Shown one piece after another: positions 1 through 7,478 of a DNA stretch of 64,000 nt; position 1 is the stretch's first letter, and each line of letters begins with the position of its first letter. The stretch is from an uncultured Oscillospiraceae bacterium (GTDB lineage: Bacteria; Bacillota; Clostridia; Oscillospirales; Ruminococcaceae), in NCBI GenBank assembly GCA_934448295.1, contig CAKSEY010000014.1:1-64000 (forward strand). The letters are read 5' to 3'. The notes under the pieces are model-generated. The model was given only the letters and a program-made list of their open reading frames with translations. It had not been told where the DNA came from and ran no database searches. The position numbers were made by a program, and so were the translations under genes.

Positions 1-93
1 CCAGCTTTCGGGAATATCAAAGGGAGTGTCCAAAGGATGCACTTCATCGCCGATTTTCTCATAAGGAGTATTATCGGTATCGTTTAAGGCTTA
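1..93 (-). pseudogene. type I restriction specificity subunit (HsdS) remnant
   Basis: Reading the minus strand from the TAA at 93-91 gives an open frame that leaves the window: LNDTDNTPYEKIGDEVHPLD, then TPFDIPESW. The pattern PYEKIG...PFDIPESW is typical of the segment just before a target-recognition domain of HsdS proteins, the DNA-binding subunits of type I restriction-modification systems. No start codon lies between the in-frame stop at 91-93 and this motif, so the N-terminal part is missing and the piece is probably a truncated gene. The rest lies outside the window, so whether a working system exists next door cannot be judged. Confidence 0.5.
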
Positions 94-111
94 ATTCCAG
101 TGCATTTATTA

Positions 112-276
112 TAGGGACCTCTAAAAACCAGTTTGAAAAGCGAAAATGGATAGAGTGCGCCGAATGTGAGGAAATCCGACGAAATAAGGCTGTATGCCTT
201 ACGAGGAGGTTTGACGAAGCGGGCGGTGCGCTATACACATTTTCGCTCAGACGAGATTTTTAGAGGAGACCTATAG
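112..276. repeat. MITE-like palindromic element
   Basis: The ends are imperfect inverted repeats: ATAGGGACCTCTAAAAA at the left and TTTTTAGAGGAGACCTAT at the right. An inner perfect pair AGCGAAAATG/CATTTTCGCT extends the stem, and the centre holds another weak inverted pair (TAAGGC/GCCTTA). No coding frame is evident. The structure fits a small non-autonomous element or a large hairpin RNA. It lies between the hsdS remnant and the ATPase gene. Confidence 0.55.
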
Positions 277-310
277 ACAAAACAATATTTTTGCATTTCA
301 GTGCAAAAAC

Positions 311-339
311 TTGATTATTTTAAGAATTTGTGCTATACT
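311..339 (+). promoter_or_regulatory. sigma-A promoter of the AAA ATPase gene
   Basis: TTGATT (311-316), 17-base spacer, TATACT (334-339), followed by AGGAGGTG about 7 bases before the ATG at 364. It sits inside the upstream open frame that begins at 301, which argues for the start at 364. Confidence 0.75.
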
Positions 340-363
340 AATATTATCAGGAGGTGTTACAGA

Positions 364-1683
364 ATGATAGGGTCGCATGAATTAAAAAACAGAAATGTAT
401 ATTTGCGTAAGCTGATTGGATTTCAAGATACTGAGCCGGTAAAGGTCATCACCGGAATACGGCGCTGCGGAAAGTCAAGTCTGTTGAAGCTGATGATTAT
501 TCACTTGAAAGAAACAGGTGTTTTGCCGGAACAGATCATTGAAATGAACTTTGAGTCATACGATTTCCGCAGCATGAGCGCAGATGATATTTACAGCTAT
601 GTAAAGGAGCGTGTTGTTCCCCAAAAGCGAATGTACCTTTTCTTTGATGAACTGCAGCGAATCAATGAATGGGAAACCGCTATAAATGCCTTTCGCGTTG
701 ACTTCGACTGTGACATTTACGTCACCGGCTCCAACGCAAACCTTCTATCGTCCGAATATTCCACATACCTTTCAGGAAGATGTGTGGAGGTAAAAATGCT
801 GCCACTATCCTTTAGGGAATTTCTTGATTTTCACGACTTTGAAATTCGTGAAACGCTGAGCGCACTTGGCGGCACACGAAAACAGGTGTTTGATAAAAAC
901 GGGGAACGTTACGAACTGCGGGAAGTTTTCGATGCATATATGCGCTTTGGCGGAATGCCAGGAATAGCTGATATTGGTTTGGAACAGGAAAAAGCGTTAT
1001 CACTCCTTGATGGTATTTATTCTACTGTCGTTGTTCGTGATATACTGGAGCGTGAAAAAAGAAGAGGTCAGAAGCAAATAACCGACCCGACTCTGCTTCG
1101 CAAAATTATACTGTTCCTTGCTGATAACATTGGTTCTAGCATTTCAATTGCGTCAATCGGCAATACTCTGGCAAACGAAGGACTGCTTGATGATGGCAGC
1201 AGAAAGGGTACTCCAAGCGCACATACTGTTCAATTTTATGTGAATGCGCTTCTCGAAAGCTATTTCTTTTATGAAATAAAACGGTTTGATATAAAGGGCA
1301 AGGCGTATCTTCGCACACTTGGAAAATACTATATAGTAGATATTGGACTGCGGAATTATCTGCTCGGCTTCAGAAATCGCGACAGTGGTCATGCAATCGA
1401 GAATGTAGTGTATATTGAGTTGCTTCGTCGTGGTTATGATGTTGCAATTGGTAAAGTCGGTGATTCTGAGGTGGATTTCATTGCAACAACCGCCGATGAT
1501 AAAAAATATATCCAGGTTACGGAATCTATGTTAAGCGAGGACGTTCGCAAAAGAGAACTAGCGCCATTACAGAGTATACGTGACAACTACGAGAAAACAG
1601 TCCTGTCGCTTGAACCCGGACTTGATTCTTCCTATGATGGTATTCGATCTGAAAACCTGATTGAGTGGCTGATTTCGGAATAA
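364..1683 (+). CDS. AAA_14/DUF4143 ATPase
   Basis: A 439-residue protein of the AAA_14 plus DUF4143 family, common in anaerobes and archaea and without an assigned pathway. Visible parts: Walker A GIRRCGKSSLL near residue 32, Walker B YLFFDELQ near residue 94, sensor-like TGSNANLL, then a winged-helix region and a C-terminal nuclease-fold-like DUF4143 domain with DSEVDFIA, which resembles a PD-(D/E)xK core. The ATG at 364 is chosen because a strong Shine-Dalgarno and a promoter lie directly before it. The DNA is AT-richer than the following genes and adjoins a restriction-gene remnant and a palindromic element, which suggests lateral acquisition. Confidence 0.85.
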   Translation: MIGSHELKNRNVYLRKLIGFQDTEPVKVITGIRRCGKSSLLKLMIIHLKETGVLPEQIIEMNFESYDFRSMSADDIYSYVKERVVPQKRMYLFFDELQRINEWETAINAFRVDFDCDIYVTGSNANLLSSEYSTYLSGRCVEVKMLPLSFREFLDFHDFEIRETLSALGGTRKQVFDKNGERYELREVFDAYMRFGGMPGIADIGLEQEKALSLLDGIYSTVVVRDILEREKRRGQKQITDPTLLRKIILFLADNIGSSISIASIGNTLANEGLLDDGSRKGTPSAHTVQFYVNALLESYFFYEIKRFDIKGKAYLRTLGKYYIVDIGLRNYLLGFRNRDSGHAIENVVYIELLRRGYDVAIGKVGDSEVDFIATTADDKKYIQVTESMLSEDVRKRELAPLQSIRDNYEKTVLSLEPGLDSSYDGIRSENLIEWLISE

Positions 1684-2184
1684 ACGAGCAGGTAACTTTT
1701 ACAGATAAACTTCAAATTTCGTGCAGTAGTAGTCCCCTTAGTAGTAAAAAGCAGAGCTGAAATCTGCGCGTTCACGCCCATAAATTGTTAATTTTTATTC
1801 CATATACATCAGGGAAAGCAACTTGCTTTCCCCTGTTTTTTATGCTGAATCGGACTTTATTTCATGCCGTTATTCAGCAGGAAGTTAGTAGAATTCATAC
1901 TGCAAATATGTAATTATATGGTGTTTTTACTACCATAAAAAAACTCCAAAATCATGTTTTTGGAATTTCACAGTATCTTTTCAAAAATCAATCGGTAGTA
2001 GTATTTCGGTAGTAAAAGGCTTTCACAGCCACCACATCTTGCAACGATTTGCCGCTAAAAAGCCGCTCTGAACATTGACACCTTACTAGTGCCGTGGCAG
2101 ACGAAAAGTATCTTGTACATCTGTGTTGTTCCTTTCAAAAGGCTTTGCGTTTATTATAGCACAGATTCCCTGATTTGCATAGCC
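1684..2184. other. AT-rich non-coding stretch
   Basis: No gene can be supported here. It contains a terminator (1812-1841), a small hairpin near 1751-1767, two copies of a TAGTAGT...TAGTAAAA(A/G)GC motif (near 1728 and 1997), and an imperfect palindrome around a CCAAAA/TTTTTGG pair near 1950. A short minus-strand frame ending at about 1990 (…KSLQDVVAVKAFYYRN…) matches no family I recognise. It may be a degraded mobile-element junction. Confidence 0.4.
1812..1841 (+). terminator. Rho-independent terminator after the ATPase gene
   Basis: GGGAAAGC, a short loop, GCTTTCCC, then a run of T (CTGTTTTTT). Confidence 0.8.
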
Positions 2185-2213
2185 CCAAAAAAGAAAACCG
2201 CCGTGCGGCGGTC
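2185..2213 (-). terminator. terminator of the 2222-2650 gene
   Basis: On the minus strand ACCGCCGCACGGCGGT forms a perfect hairpin followed by TTTTCTTTTTT, directly downstream of the stop at 2222. Confidence 0.85.
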
Positions 2214-2221
2214 GTATTCCG

Positions 2222-2650
2222 TCATGATATTCCGCCAAGCAGAACAGCCGCCGCGAACGCAGCCATGCAGCCGAAATCGCTGGCACCTCCCGGGCGCTTC
2301 ATCGGGTATTCCAGCGGCTCGCATATGCCGTTCAGCGTGAGCACGGCGCGGTTGAGCGCGGCGGTCACAGTGCTTCCGGAGTCCGAGGTTAGGCTGACCG
2401 TGTTCTTGCCGCATCTGCCGCAGGTTATGAGCTGAACACCGCCCAGCCTTTCCACCGGGAGCTCTCCGCAGCAGTCGCCGTTTATCAGCACTCCGGCGGC
2501 GCGGCTGACCTCCGGAAGCTCCCCGCCGGAGCCGAGCACCACCACGCACTCCGGGCAGTCCACACGCAGCACACGCTCCGCCGTCACTACCGGAATTCCG
2601 AAAGGCAGCGCGTTTATTCCACAGTCGCCTATAAACAGAACAAATCCCAT
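2222..2650 (-). CDS. hypothetical protein, 142 aa
   Basis: I do not recognise this protein. It has several cysteines (GDCG, DCPEC, GDCCGE, CGRCGK), the last pair a CxxC that could bind metal, and a hydrophobic C-terminal end (MAAFAAAVLLGGIS). The start is the ATG at 2650 with GGGGGTT upstream; that purine-rich stretch is also the 3' arm of the hairpin at 2657-2684. A dedicated terminator follows the stop. It lies downstream of and in line with the COG2509/cdaR/cdaA operon and may receive read-through from it. Base composition matches the GC-rich side. Confidence 0.6.
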   Translation of the reverse strand: MGFVLFIGDCGINALPFGIPVVTAERVLRVDCPECVVVLGSGGELPEVSRAAGVLINGDCCGELPVERLGGVQLITCGRCGKNTVSLTSDSGSTVTAALNRAVLTLNGICEPLEYPMKRPGGASDFGCMAAFAAAVLLGGIS

Positions 2651-2656
2651 AAAATC

Positions 2657-2684
2657 AACCCCCGAAAGAAATCTTTCAGGGGTT
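2657..2684 (-). terminator. hairpin between COG2509 gene and hypothetical gene
   Basis: On the minus strand AACCCCTGAAAG, loop ATTT, CTTTCGGGGGTT, then GATTTT. It can end the upstream operon; its 3' arm also contains the likely ribosome-binding site of the next gene, so it could tune that gene's translation. Confidence 0.6.
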
Positions 2685-2710
2685 ATTGTATATCGTTCAT
2701 GTGGAATTAT

Positions 2711-4294
2711 TCAGTCCCCGGGCGGGGCGAATCTCTCCATTATCCTCATAGCCGTGCGTATCCCGTCCACCGCTGCGGACATTATTCCCCCGGCATAGCC
2801 GCAGCCCTCGCCGCAGGGGAACAGATTATCGGCGCAGTCGGAATATCCCGCCTCGTTTCTCGGCAGCCTTACCGGGGAGCTGCTGCGCGTTTCTATCGCC
2901 GTCAGCACGCTGTCGCTGTCGGAGAATCCGGAAATGCGGCGGTCAAAATACCGCAGTCCGTTTTTCATGGGAGCCGTGACGAATTCCGGGAAAAGCTCGT
3001 CCAGCCGCGCCGGCTCAACGCCGAGGGAGTAGGTCGGCTCAACCCTGCCGAGGGTGAAGCTGCTCCCGCCGGAGATAAACTCCCGGGTCAGCGCCGCAGG
3101 AGCCCTGCCGCCTTTTCCGAGCTGATAAGCCTTCTGCTCCAGCCGCTGAATGAATTCCGCGCCGCCGAGCGGCCCACCGCCGAAATCCTCCGGAGAAACG
3201 GAAACCAGCACCGCGCTGTTGGCGTTTTTCCCGGCTCTGTCGTAGTAGCTCATGCCGTTGGTGACGACAGTCCCCGGGGCGCTGGCGGAGGCGACGACGT
3301 AGCCCCCAGGGCACATACAGAACGTGTACACGCCCCTGCCGCCCTCGTGGTAGGAGAGCTGGTATTCCGCCGGGGGGAGCGCCGGGTGGCCCGCATACTT
3401 TCCGTAAAGCGCTCGGTCGATATCCGCCTGTAGGTGCTCTATCCTCGCGCCGACTGAAAACGGCTTCGGCACAAGCCCTATGCCGCTGTCAAGGAGCATT
3501 CTGAACGTGTCGTGCGCCGAATGCCCCACCGCGAGAGCCAGCGCGCCGCACGGCATATCCGCGCCGTTCACGCGGACTGACGTAATCCTGCCGGAACCGC
3601 GTGTGATACCGCTCATCGGCGAGAGAAACCGCACCTCCCCGCCGAGCTCGGTTATCCGCCGCCGGAGATTCTTTACCACTCCGCGAAGCCTGTCCGTGCC
3701 GATGTGCGGCTTGGCGCTGGTGAGTATATCCTCCGGCGCGCCGAACTCCACGAAGCGCTCCAGCACCCGTGAGCACAGCGGGTCGTTTATCCTGGTGGTG
3801 AGCTTTCCGTCAGAGAAGGTACCCGCGCCGCCCTCGCCGAACTGCACATTGGTCGCCGGGTCTAGCGCGCCGCCGTTCCAGTAGCCCTCCACCGCCTGCA
3901 CGCGGGAATCCATGTCCGCGCCGCGCTCCAGCACCACCGGCTTATAGCCGAATTCGCACAGGGTCAGCGCGCAGAACATTCCCGCCGGGCCGAAGCCCGC
4001 GACTATAATGCCGCCCTCCGGCTTTACAGAGCCGAAGCTGACGGTCAGCTCCCCCGGCTCGAACAGCCGGACGTTCTGCCGTTTTTCGGCAAGCCGCCTT
4101 TCCCGGGCGCGGTCTTTCAGCGAGACGTACACCGAGTGCACGAAGCATATTTCCCGCCGCGCGTCCACGGAGCTTTTGTACAGCCGCGCCTCCGCCTCGC
4201 CGGGCTTAATTCCGAGCGCTGCGAGGGCTTTCCCGACTGCGTTTTCCTTTGGCTCGTCAAGGGTCGTTTTTATCTGTGAAACTATGATCGCCAT
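2711..4294 (-). CDS. COG2509 FAD-dependent dehydrogenase
   Basis: A 527-residue flavoprotein of the uncharacterised FAD-dependent dehydrogenase family COG2509. An N-terminal segment (residues 1-90) precedes the FAD-binding motif IIVAGFGPAGMFCALTL near residue 95; further family motifs are GGAGTFSDGKL, MCPGGYVVASAS and the C-terminal PCGEGCGYAGGI. The family is common in Firmicutes; its substrate is unknown. The ATG at 4294 directly abuts the stop of cdaR, with GGAGGAATAA as ribosome-binding site inside the cdaR end, so the two are translationally coupled. In many Firmicutes glmM follows cdaA-cdaR; here this gene takes that place. Confidence 0.85.
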   Translation of the reverse strand: MAIIVSQIKTTLDEPKENAVGKALAALGIKPGEAEARLYKSSVDARREICFVHSVYVSLKDRARERRLAEKRQNVRLFEPGELTVSFGSVKPEGGIIVAGFGPAGMFCALTLCEFGYKPVVLERGADMDSRVQAVEGYWNGGALDPATNVQFGEGGAGTFSDGKLTTRINDPLCSRVLERFVEFGAPEDILTSAKPHIGTDRLRGVVKNLRRRITELGGEVRFLSPMSGITRGSGRITSVRVNGADMPCGALALAVGHSAHDTFRMLLDSGIGLVPKPFSVGARIEHLQADIDRALYGKYAGHPALPPAEYQLSYHEGGRGVYTFCMCPGGYVVASASAPGTVVTNGMSYYDRAGKNANSAVLVSVSPEDFGGGPLGGAEFIQRLEQKAYQLGKGGRAPAALTREFISGGSSFTLGRVEPTYSLGVEPARLDELFPEFVTAPMKNGLRYFDRRISGFSDSDSVLTAIETRSSSPVRLPRNEAGYSDCADNLFPCGEGCGYAGGIMSAAVDGIRTAMRIMERFAPPGD

Positions 4295-5644
4295 TTATTC
4301 CTCCGCAGCCTCCACCTTTTTGGCGTTGATGGTTATCATGTAGCTTCCCAGCGCCCAGCAGCGCGTCTTGTCGGAGCCGCTTCCGCTGATGATGACGGTG
4401 ACGGGCACGTCCTGCGAGCCCTCGTTGAGAGTAACTCCCAGCAGGTCTGCGGTGACGAACAGATTAGCGGACGACAGCCTGCTTATCTCAGAGGACGGGC
4501 CGATAACGCTGAGCGTAAGCTCCTTGGTGATGATATCAACGTCCATGTCGTTCGGCGCGTTGACCACGGTGATGTTGGTCGCCTGGTAGTCCAGCTTGCT
4601 GTAATCGGATATCTTCCAGGTTATGCGCGCGCTGTTGTTTCCGGAAAGGTTCTTGTAGCCCTCCTTGAGGGATATCGGTATCGTGGAGGTGGTCTGGTTG
4701 AACTTGATATCCGCGATGTTTACCGTGCCGATGTTCAGCTCTGAAAGGTTGAATATGCTTTCGTCCGGCGCGGCAATGATGATGCTTTCCGGCTGAATGG
4801 TGTATTCCAGGCTGTCGATGTTGAAGTTGGTGGGAACTCCGCCGAAGGTGAACGTCAGCGGCAGCTCCTTTTTCGGATATACCGGGATATTCACCACTGC
4901 GCTCTGGGCGCTCATTTCAAGCCCGTCTGCGGATATCCTTGCCCCGGCGGAATCAAACAGCGAAAGGCTGGTGTCTGAGGAGATGGTTTCCGTAAGCGTT
5001 CCGCTGACGTCAGATTTAGCCTCTACCCGGCTTATTTTGTTGAGGATATCTATGGAGCCGGTTATTGTAACGGTAGACGGCTCGGACGTTATCGTATCAA
5101 GGTGGTAGTCGTCGGTGACGCTGACCCCGGACGCGTCCGCGCTGATATTGAATTCCCGGGTGACTATCTCCTCCACCACAAGCGTGACTATTCTCGGGCT
5201 GTAATCCGAGGTGTCCGCGCGCTGGTCGGGATTATCGGTGCGGTAGACGTCCACCTCCACCGGGAAAGTGCCCGCGCTGCGGACGGTGGACAGGTCGAGC
5301 CTTGCAAGAAAATCGTCCGCGCGGTAGTTCACGATATCCACGCTCTTGCCGGAAAGCTCCAGGTCGACGGTCTTGTCGCTCATGCTGGTTATCTGGAGGT
5401 TGTTGTCCTTCATGTACTGGGTGGTCTGCGCCTGGATATCCACGCCGTTTATCTTCTTTGTGGTATCCGGATAGGCGAACACTCTGACGAGGATCCACAC
5501 CACAAGCGCCAGCGCGACGCTTATAAGCAGGGTCGTGATGTTCCCGCCGTTGCGGCACATGGCGGCGAAGTTCCTGAGATAATATCTGAAGCTCCGGCGC
5601 TGTGAAGCCCCCGCCGGGCTTACCGGAGATTTGTTTTCGCTCAT
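4295..5644 (-). CDS. cdaR: CdaR, YbbR-domain regulator of diadenylate cyclase
   Basis: A 449-residue membrane-anchored extracytoplasmic protein. A cytoplasmic N-terminus is followed by one membrane segment (ITTLLISVALALVVWILVRVF, about residues 36-56) and then repeated YbbR beta domains. CdaR proteins bind and modulate the membrane diadenylate cyclase CdaA. The ATG at 5644 overlaps the stop of cdaA by four bases (ATGA), the usual cdaA-cdaR arrangement. Length is in the usual range for a protein with three to four YbbR repeats. Confidence 0.88.
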   Translation of the reverse strand: MSENKSPVSPAGASQRRSFRYYLRNFAAMCRNGGNITTLLISVALALVVWILVRVFAYPDTTKKINGVDIQAQTTQYMKDNNLQITSMSDKTVDLELSGKSVDIVNYRADDFLARLDLSTVRSAGTFPVEVDVYRTDNPDQRADTSDYSPRIVTLVVEEIVTREFNISADASGVSVTDDYHLDTITSEPSTVTITGSIDILNKISRVEAKSDVSGTLTETISSDTSLSLFDSAGARISADGLEMSAQSAVVNIPVYPKKELPLTFTFGGVPTNFNIDSLEYTIQPESIIIAAPDESIFNLSELNIGTVNIADIKFNQTTSTIPISLKEGYKNLSGNNSARITWKISDYSKLDYQATNITVVNAPNDMDVDIITKELTLSVIGPSSEISRLSSANLFVTADLLGVTLNEGSQDVPVTVIISGSGSDKTRCWALGSYMITINAKKVEAAEE

Positions 5645-7008
5645 ATTTCCTCCTGACTGTTCTTCTTAGCCCTGTGCAGCCTGCCGCCGAAGATCCCTCT
5701 CTTGACCGCCGCGGGCATTCTGTCCTGAAGAATGTGCGTGAGCCACTTCTTGGGGTCCTGCTGACCTGTGGAGCGCGTGAGCTGCCCGCTTTCGGCAACG
5801 GAGATTATACCGGTCTCCTCGGACACGACAATGATCATCGCGTCGGAATTCTCGCTCATGCCTATGGCGGCGCGGTGCCTGGAGCCAAGGCTGCTGTCCA
5901 CCGCGTCGTTCCTGGTGGTGGGCGGCAGGAAGCAGCCTGCGGCGTACACGCGGTTCCCGCGGATTATCGCGGCGCCGTCATGCAGCGGAGCCTTGTTGTA
6001 GAACAGGTTGCAGATAAAATCCGGGTCGGGCTTTGCGTTTATCACGGTGGATTGCTCGATGATATTGCCGAGCTTCGTGTTCCTTTCAATGACTATCAGC
6101 GCGCCCGTCCGTGTGCGGCTGAGGCGCTCGCAGGCGTTGGCGATCCCGGCGATAGCCTCTTCGCGCTCGTTCGCGGAGACCAGGAAGTCGAGATCCTGGC
6201 GCTTTGTGTTGTCGCTGGAGAAATTCATGCTCTCGGTGAGGTTCAGCTTCACCTTTTCCTTGGGGTTGTAGATAAGGTCTATCACCTTATCCTTCTTGAT
6301 GAAGCATATCTCGCCTGCGTGCTCGGAAACGGTTATCGCGAGGGCGTCCGTGCTCTCGACCAGATTCCGCAGGGCTTCGAAGCGCTCCTCCTCGGTGGAT
6401 TCCGGGGTGAGGCCTTTAAGCAGGCAGCCGCCCTCGTAAACACGGTCGTTGCGTATCACAACGGCGGTGCCGTGCATGGGCGCCTTGAAATAGAACAGGT
6501 TGCATATAAGCTGAGGGTCAGGCTCGCCGTCTATCACGGTGCAGTGCTCGATGTAATCGGCGAGGTCGGTGTTCTGCTCAATGATTATCATGGCGCTGGT
6601 TTTAGTCCGCAGGAGCTGGTCGCACGCGTCCGAAACACCCTGGATAAGCCTTGCGCGGCGCTGCTCCGGCTGGCTTTTTATCTTCGCCACCCGGGCGTTT
6701 CCTATCTTCTCCAGCATACGGCGAAGCTCCGGCTGGAACACCACCACCACCGCGATTATTCCCATCTGGAACATATTCTGGAACAAAAAGCTGGTGACCT
6801 TCAGCGGCGTGAACGACATGACCAGCAGTATCCCGATTATAAGCATTATCCCCTTGAACAGCTGAGCCGCCCGGGTCTCTCTCATAAAGCGGATTATGAC
6901 GAAGATTATCACCACCAGAATGAGGATATCTATAACGTCCCAGATACCGAAATTCTGTATAGTGGCAATGAAATTAGCCTTTATCGTGTGGAAATTGAAT
7001 GAATCCAA
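5641..7008 (-). CDS. cdaA: diadenylate cyclase CdaA with tandem DAC domains
   Basis: Membrane c-di-AMP synthase, which joins two ATP into c-di-AMP, a signal controlling potassium and osmotic balance. With the TTG start at 7008 (AGGGAGGT seven bases upstream) it has 455 residues; the family is usually near 270-280. Three membrane segments (about 24-41, 51-66, 72-91) are followed by two cyclase-like domains. The second (about 285-420) has the catalytic LHDGA (342-346) and SRHRAAIG (376-383) motifs. The first (about 118-245) is clearly homologous (LICNLFYFKAP) but has MHGTA in place of HDGA and no RHR, so it should be inactive. The open frame continues upstream to 7098, but the promoter and ribosome-binding site favour TTG. 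Confidence 0.9.
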   Translation of the reverse strand: MDSFNFHTIKANFIATIQNFGIWDVIDILILVVIIFVIIRFMRETRAAQLFKGIMLIIGILLVMSFTPLKVTSFLFQNMFQMGIIAVVVVFQPELRRMLEKIGNARVAKIKSQPEQRRARLIQGVSDACDQLLRTKTSAMIIIEQNTDLADYIEHCTVIDGEPDPQLICNLFYFKAPMHGTAVVIRNDRVYEGGCLLKGLTPESTEEERFEALRNLVESTDALAITVSEHAGEICFIKKDKVIDLIYNPKEKVKLNLTESMNFSSDNTKRQDLDFLVSANEREEAIAGIANACERLSRTRTGALIVIERNTKLGNIIEQSTVINAKPDPDFICNLFYNKAPLHDGAAIIRGNRVYAAGCFLPPTTRNDAVDSSLGSRHRAAIGMSENSDAMIIVVSEETGIISVAESGQLTRSTGQQDPKKWLTHILQDRMPAAVKRGIFGGRLHRAKKNSQEEI

Positions 7009-7042
7009 CGGCGTGACCTCCCTGATAAAATGTCTACATTTT

Positions 7043-7071
7043 ATTATAACAGCATACCACTGGAAATGCAA
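7043..7071 (-). promoter_or_regulatory. promoter of the cdaA-cdaR operon
   Basis: Minus strand TTGCAT (7071-7066), 17-base spacer, TATAAT (7048-7043), about 35 bases before the TTG start at 7008. Confidence 0.75.
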
Positions 7072-7103
7072 GTGTTTTGGTGAAAAAACCTGCGGCATAC
7101 CGC

Positions 7104-7132
7104 TTGATATTTGCGCGGGTTTGTGCTATACT
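7104..7132 (+). promoter_or_regulatory. promoter of the small leader-like protein gene
   Basis: TTGATA (7104-7109), 17-base spacer, TATACT (7127-7132). The end of the spacer and the -10 (TTTGTGCTATACT) are identical to the promoter at 311-339. Confidence 0.8.
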
Positions 7133-7183
7133 GAAATCATACCCGAAAAGGGAACAATACGAAACAGTAACGGAGGTACCGCA

Positions 7184-7408
7184 ATGGACATCAAGGCTAA
7201 AATCGACGAGATAGTGTACAAGGTGAAGAACGACCCGGATATCGCGAAGAAATTCCAGAGCAGCCCGGTAAAGACGGTCGAGGAAATACTCGGCGTCGAC
7301 CTGCCGGATGATGTGATAAATCAGATAGTTGACGGCGTTAAGGCAAGGGTGAATATCAACGAATTAAAGGATAAGCTCGGCGGTCTGGGCGGATTTTTCA
7401 AGAGGTAA
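7184..7408 (+). CDS. 74-aa Nif11/NHLP-leader-like small protein
   Basis: A 74-residue acidic/basic helical protein starting at ATG 7184 after GGAGGT. The central motif, F..SPVKTVEEILGVDLPDD, resembles the leader region of Nif11-like and nitrile-hydratase-like (NHLP) precursor peptides, where an LGv-LPdd segment precedes the core. The end, KDKLGGLGGFFKR, has two Gly-Gly pairs and no cysteine. It has its own promoter and terminator, so it is monocistronic. No maturase or peptidase-transporter lies in the window. It could equally be a stand-alone conserved small protein of Clostridia. The gene call is firm; the leader relationship is inference. Confidence 0.8.
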   Translation: MDIKAKIDEIVYKVKNDPDIAKKFQSSPVKTVEEILGVDLPDDVINQIVDGVKARVNINELKDKLGGLGGFFKR

Positions 7409-7416
7409 CGTTCTGA

Positions 7417-7454
7417 CGGCGCTTTTCCAATAACGCGGAAAGCGCCGCCTTTTT
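7417..7454 (+). terminator. terminator after the leader-like gene
   Basis: GGCGCTTTTCC ... GGAAAGCGCC followed by a T-run (CCTTTTTAC). Confidence 0.85.
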
Positions 7455-7478
7455 ACTTTATTCGAAGGAGCAGTTATT

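Noticed and set aside
301..363. Upstream 21-codon extension of the AAA ATPase
   Set aside because: The promoter at 311-339 lies inside it, and a strong ribosome-binding site precedes ATG 364.
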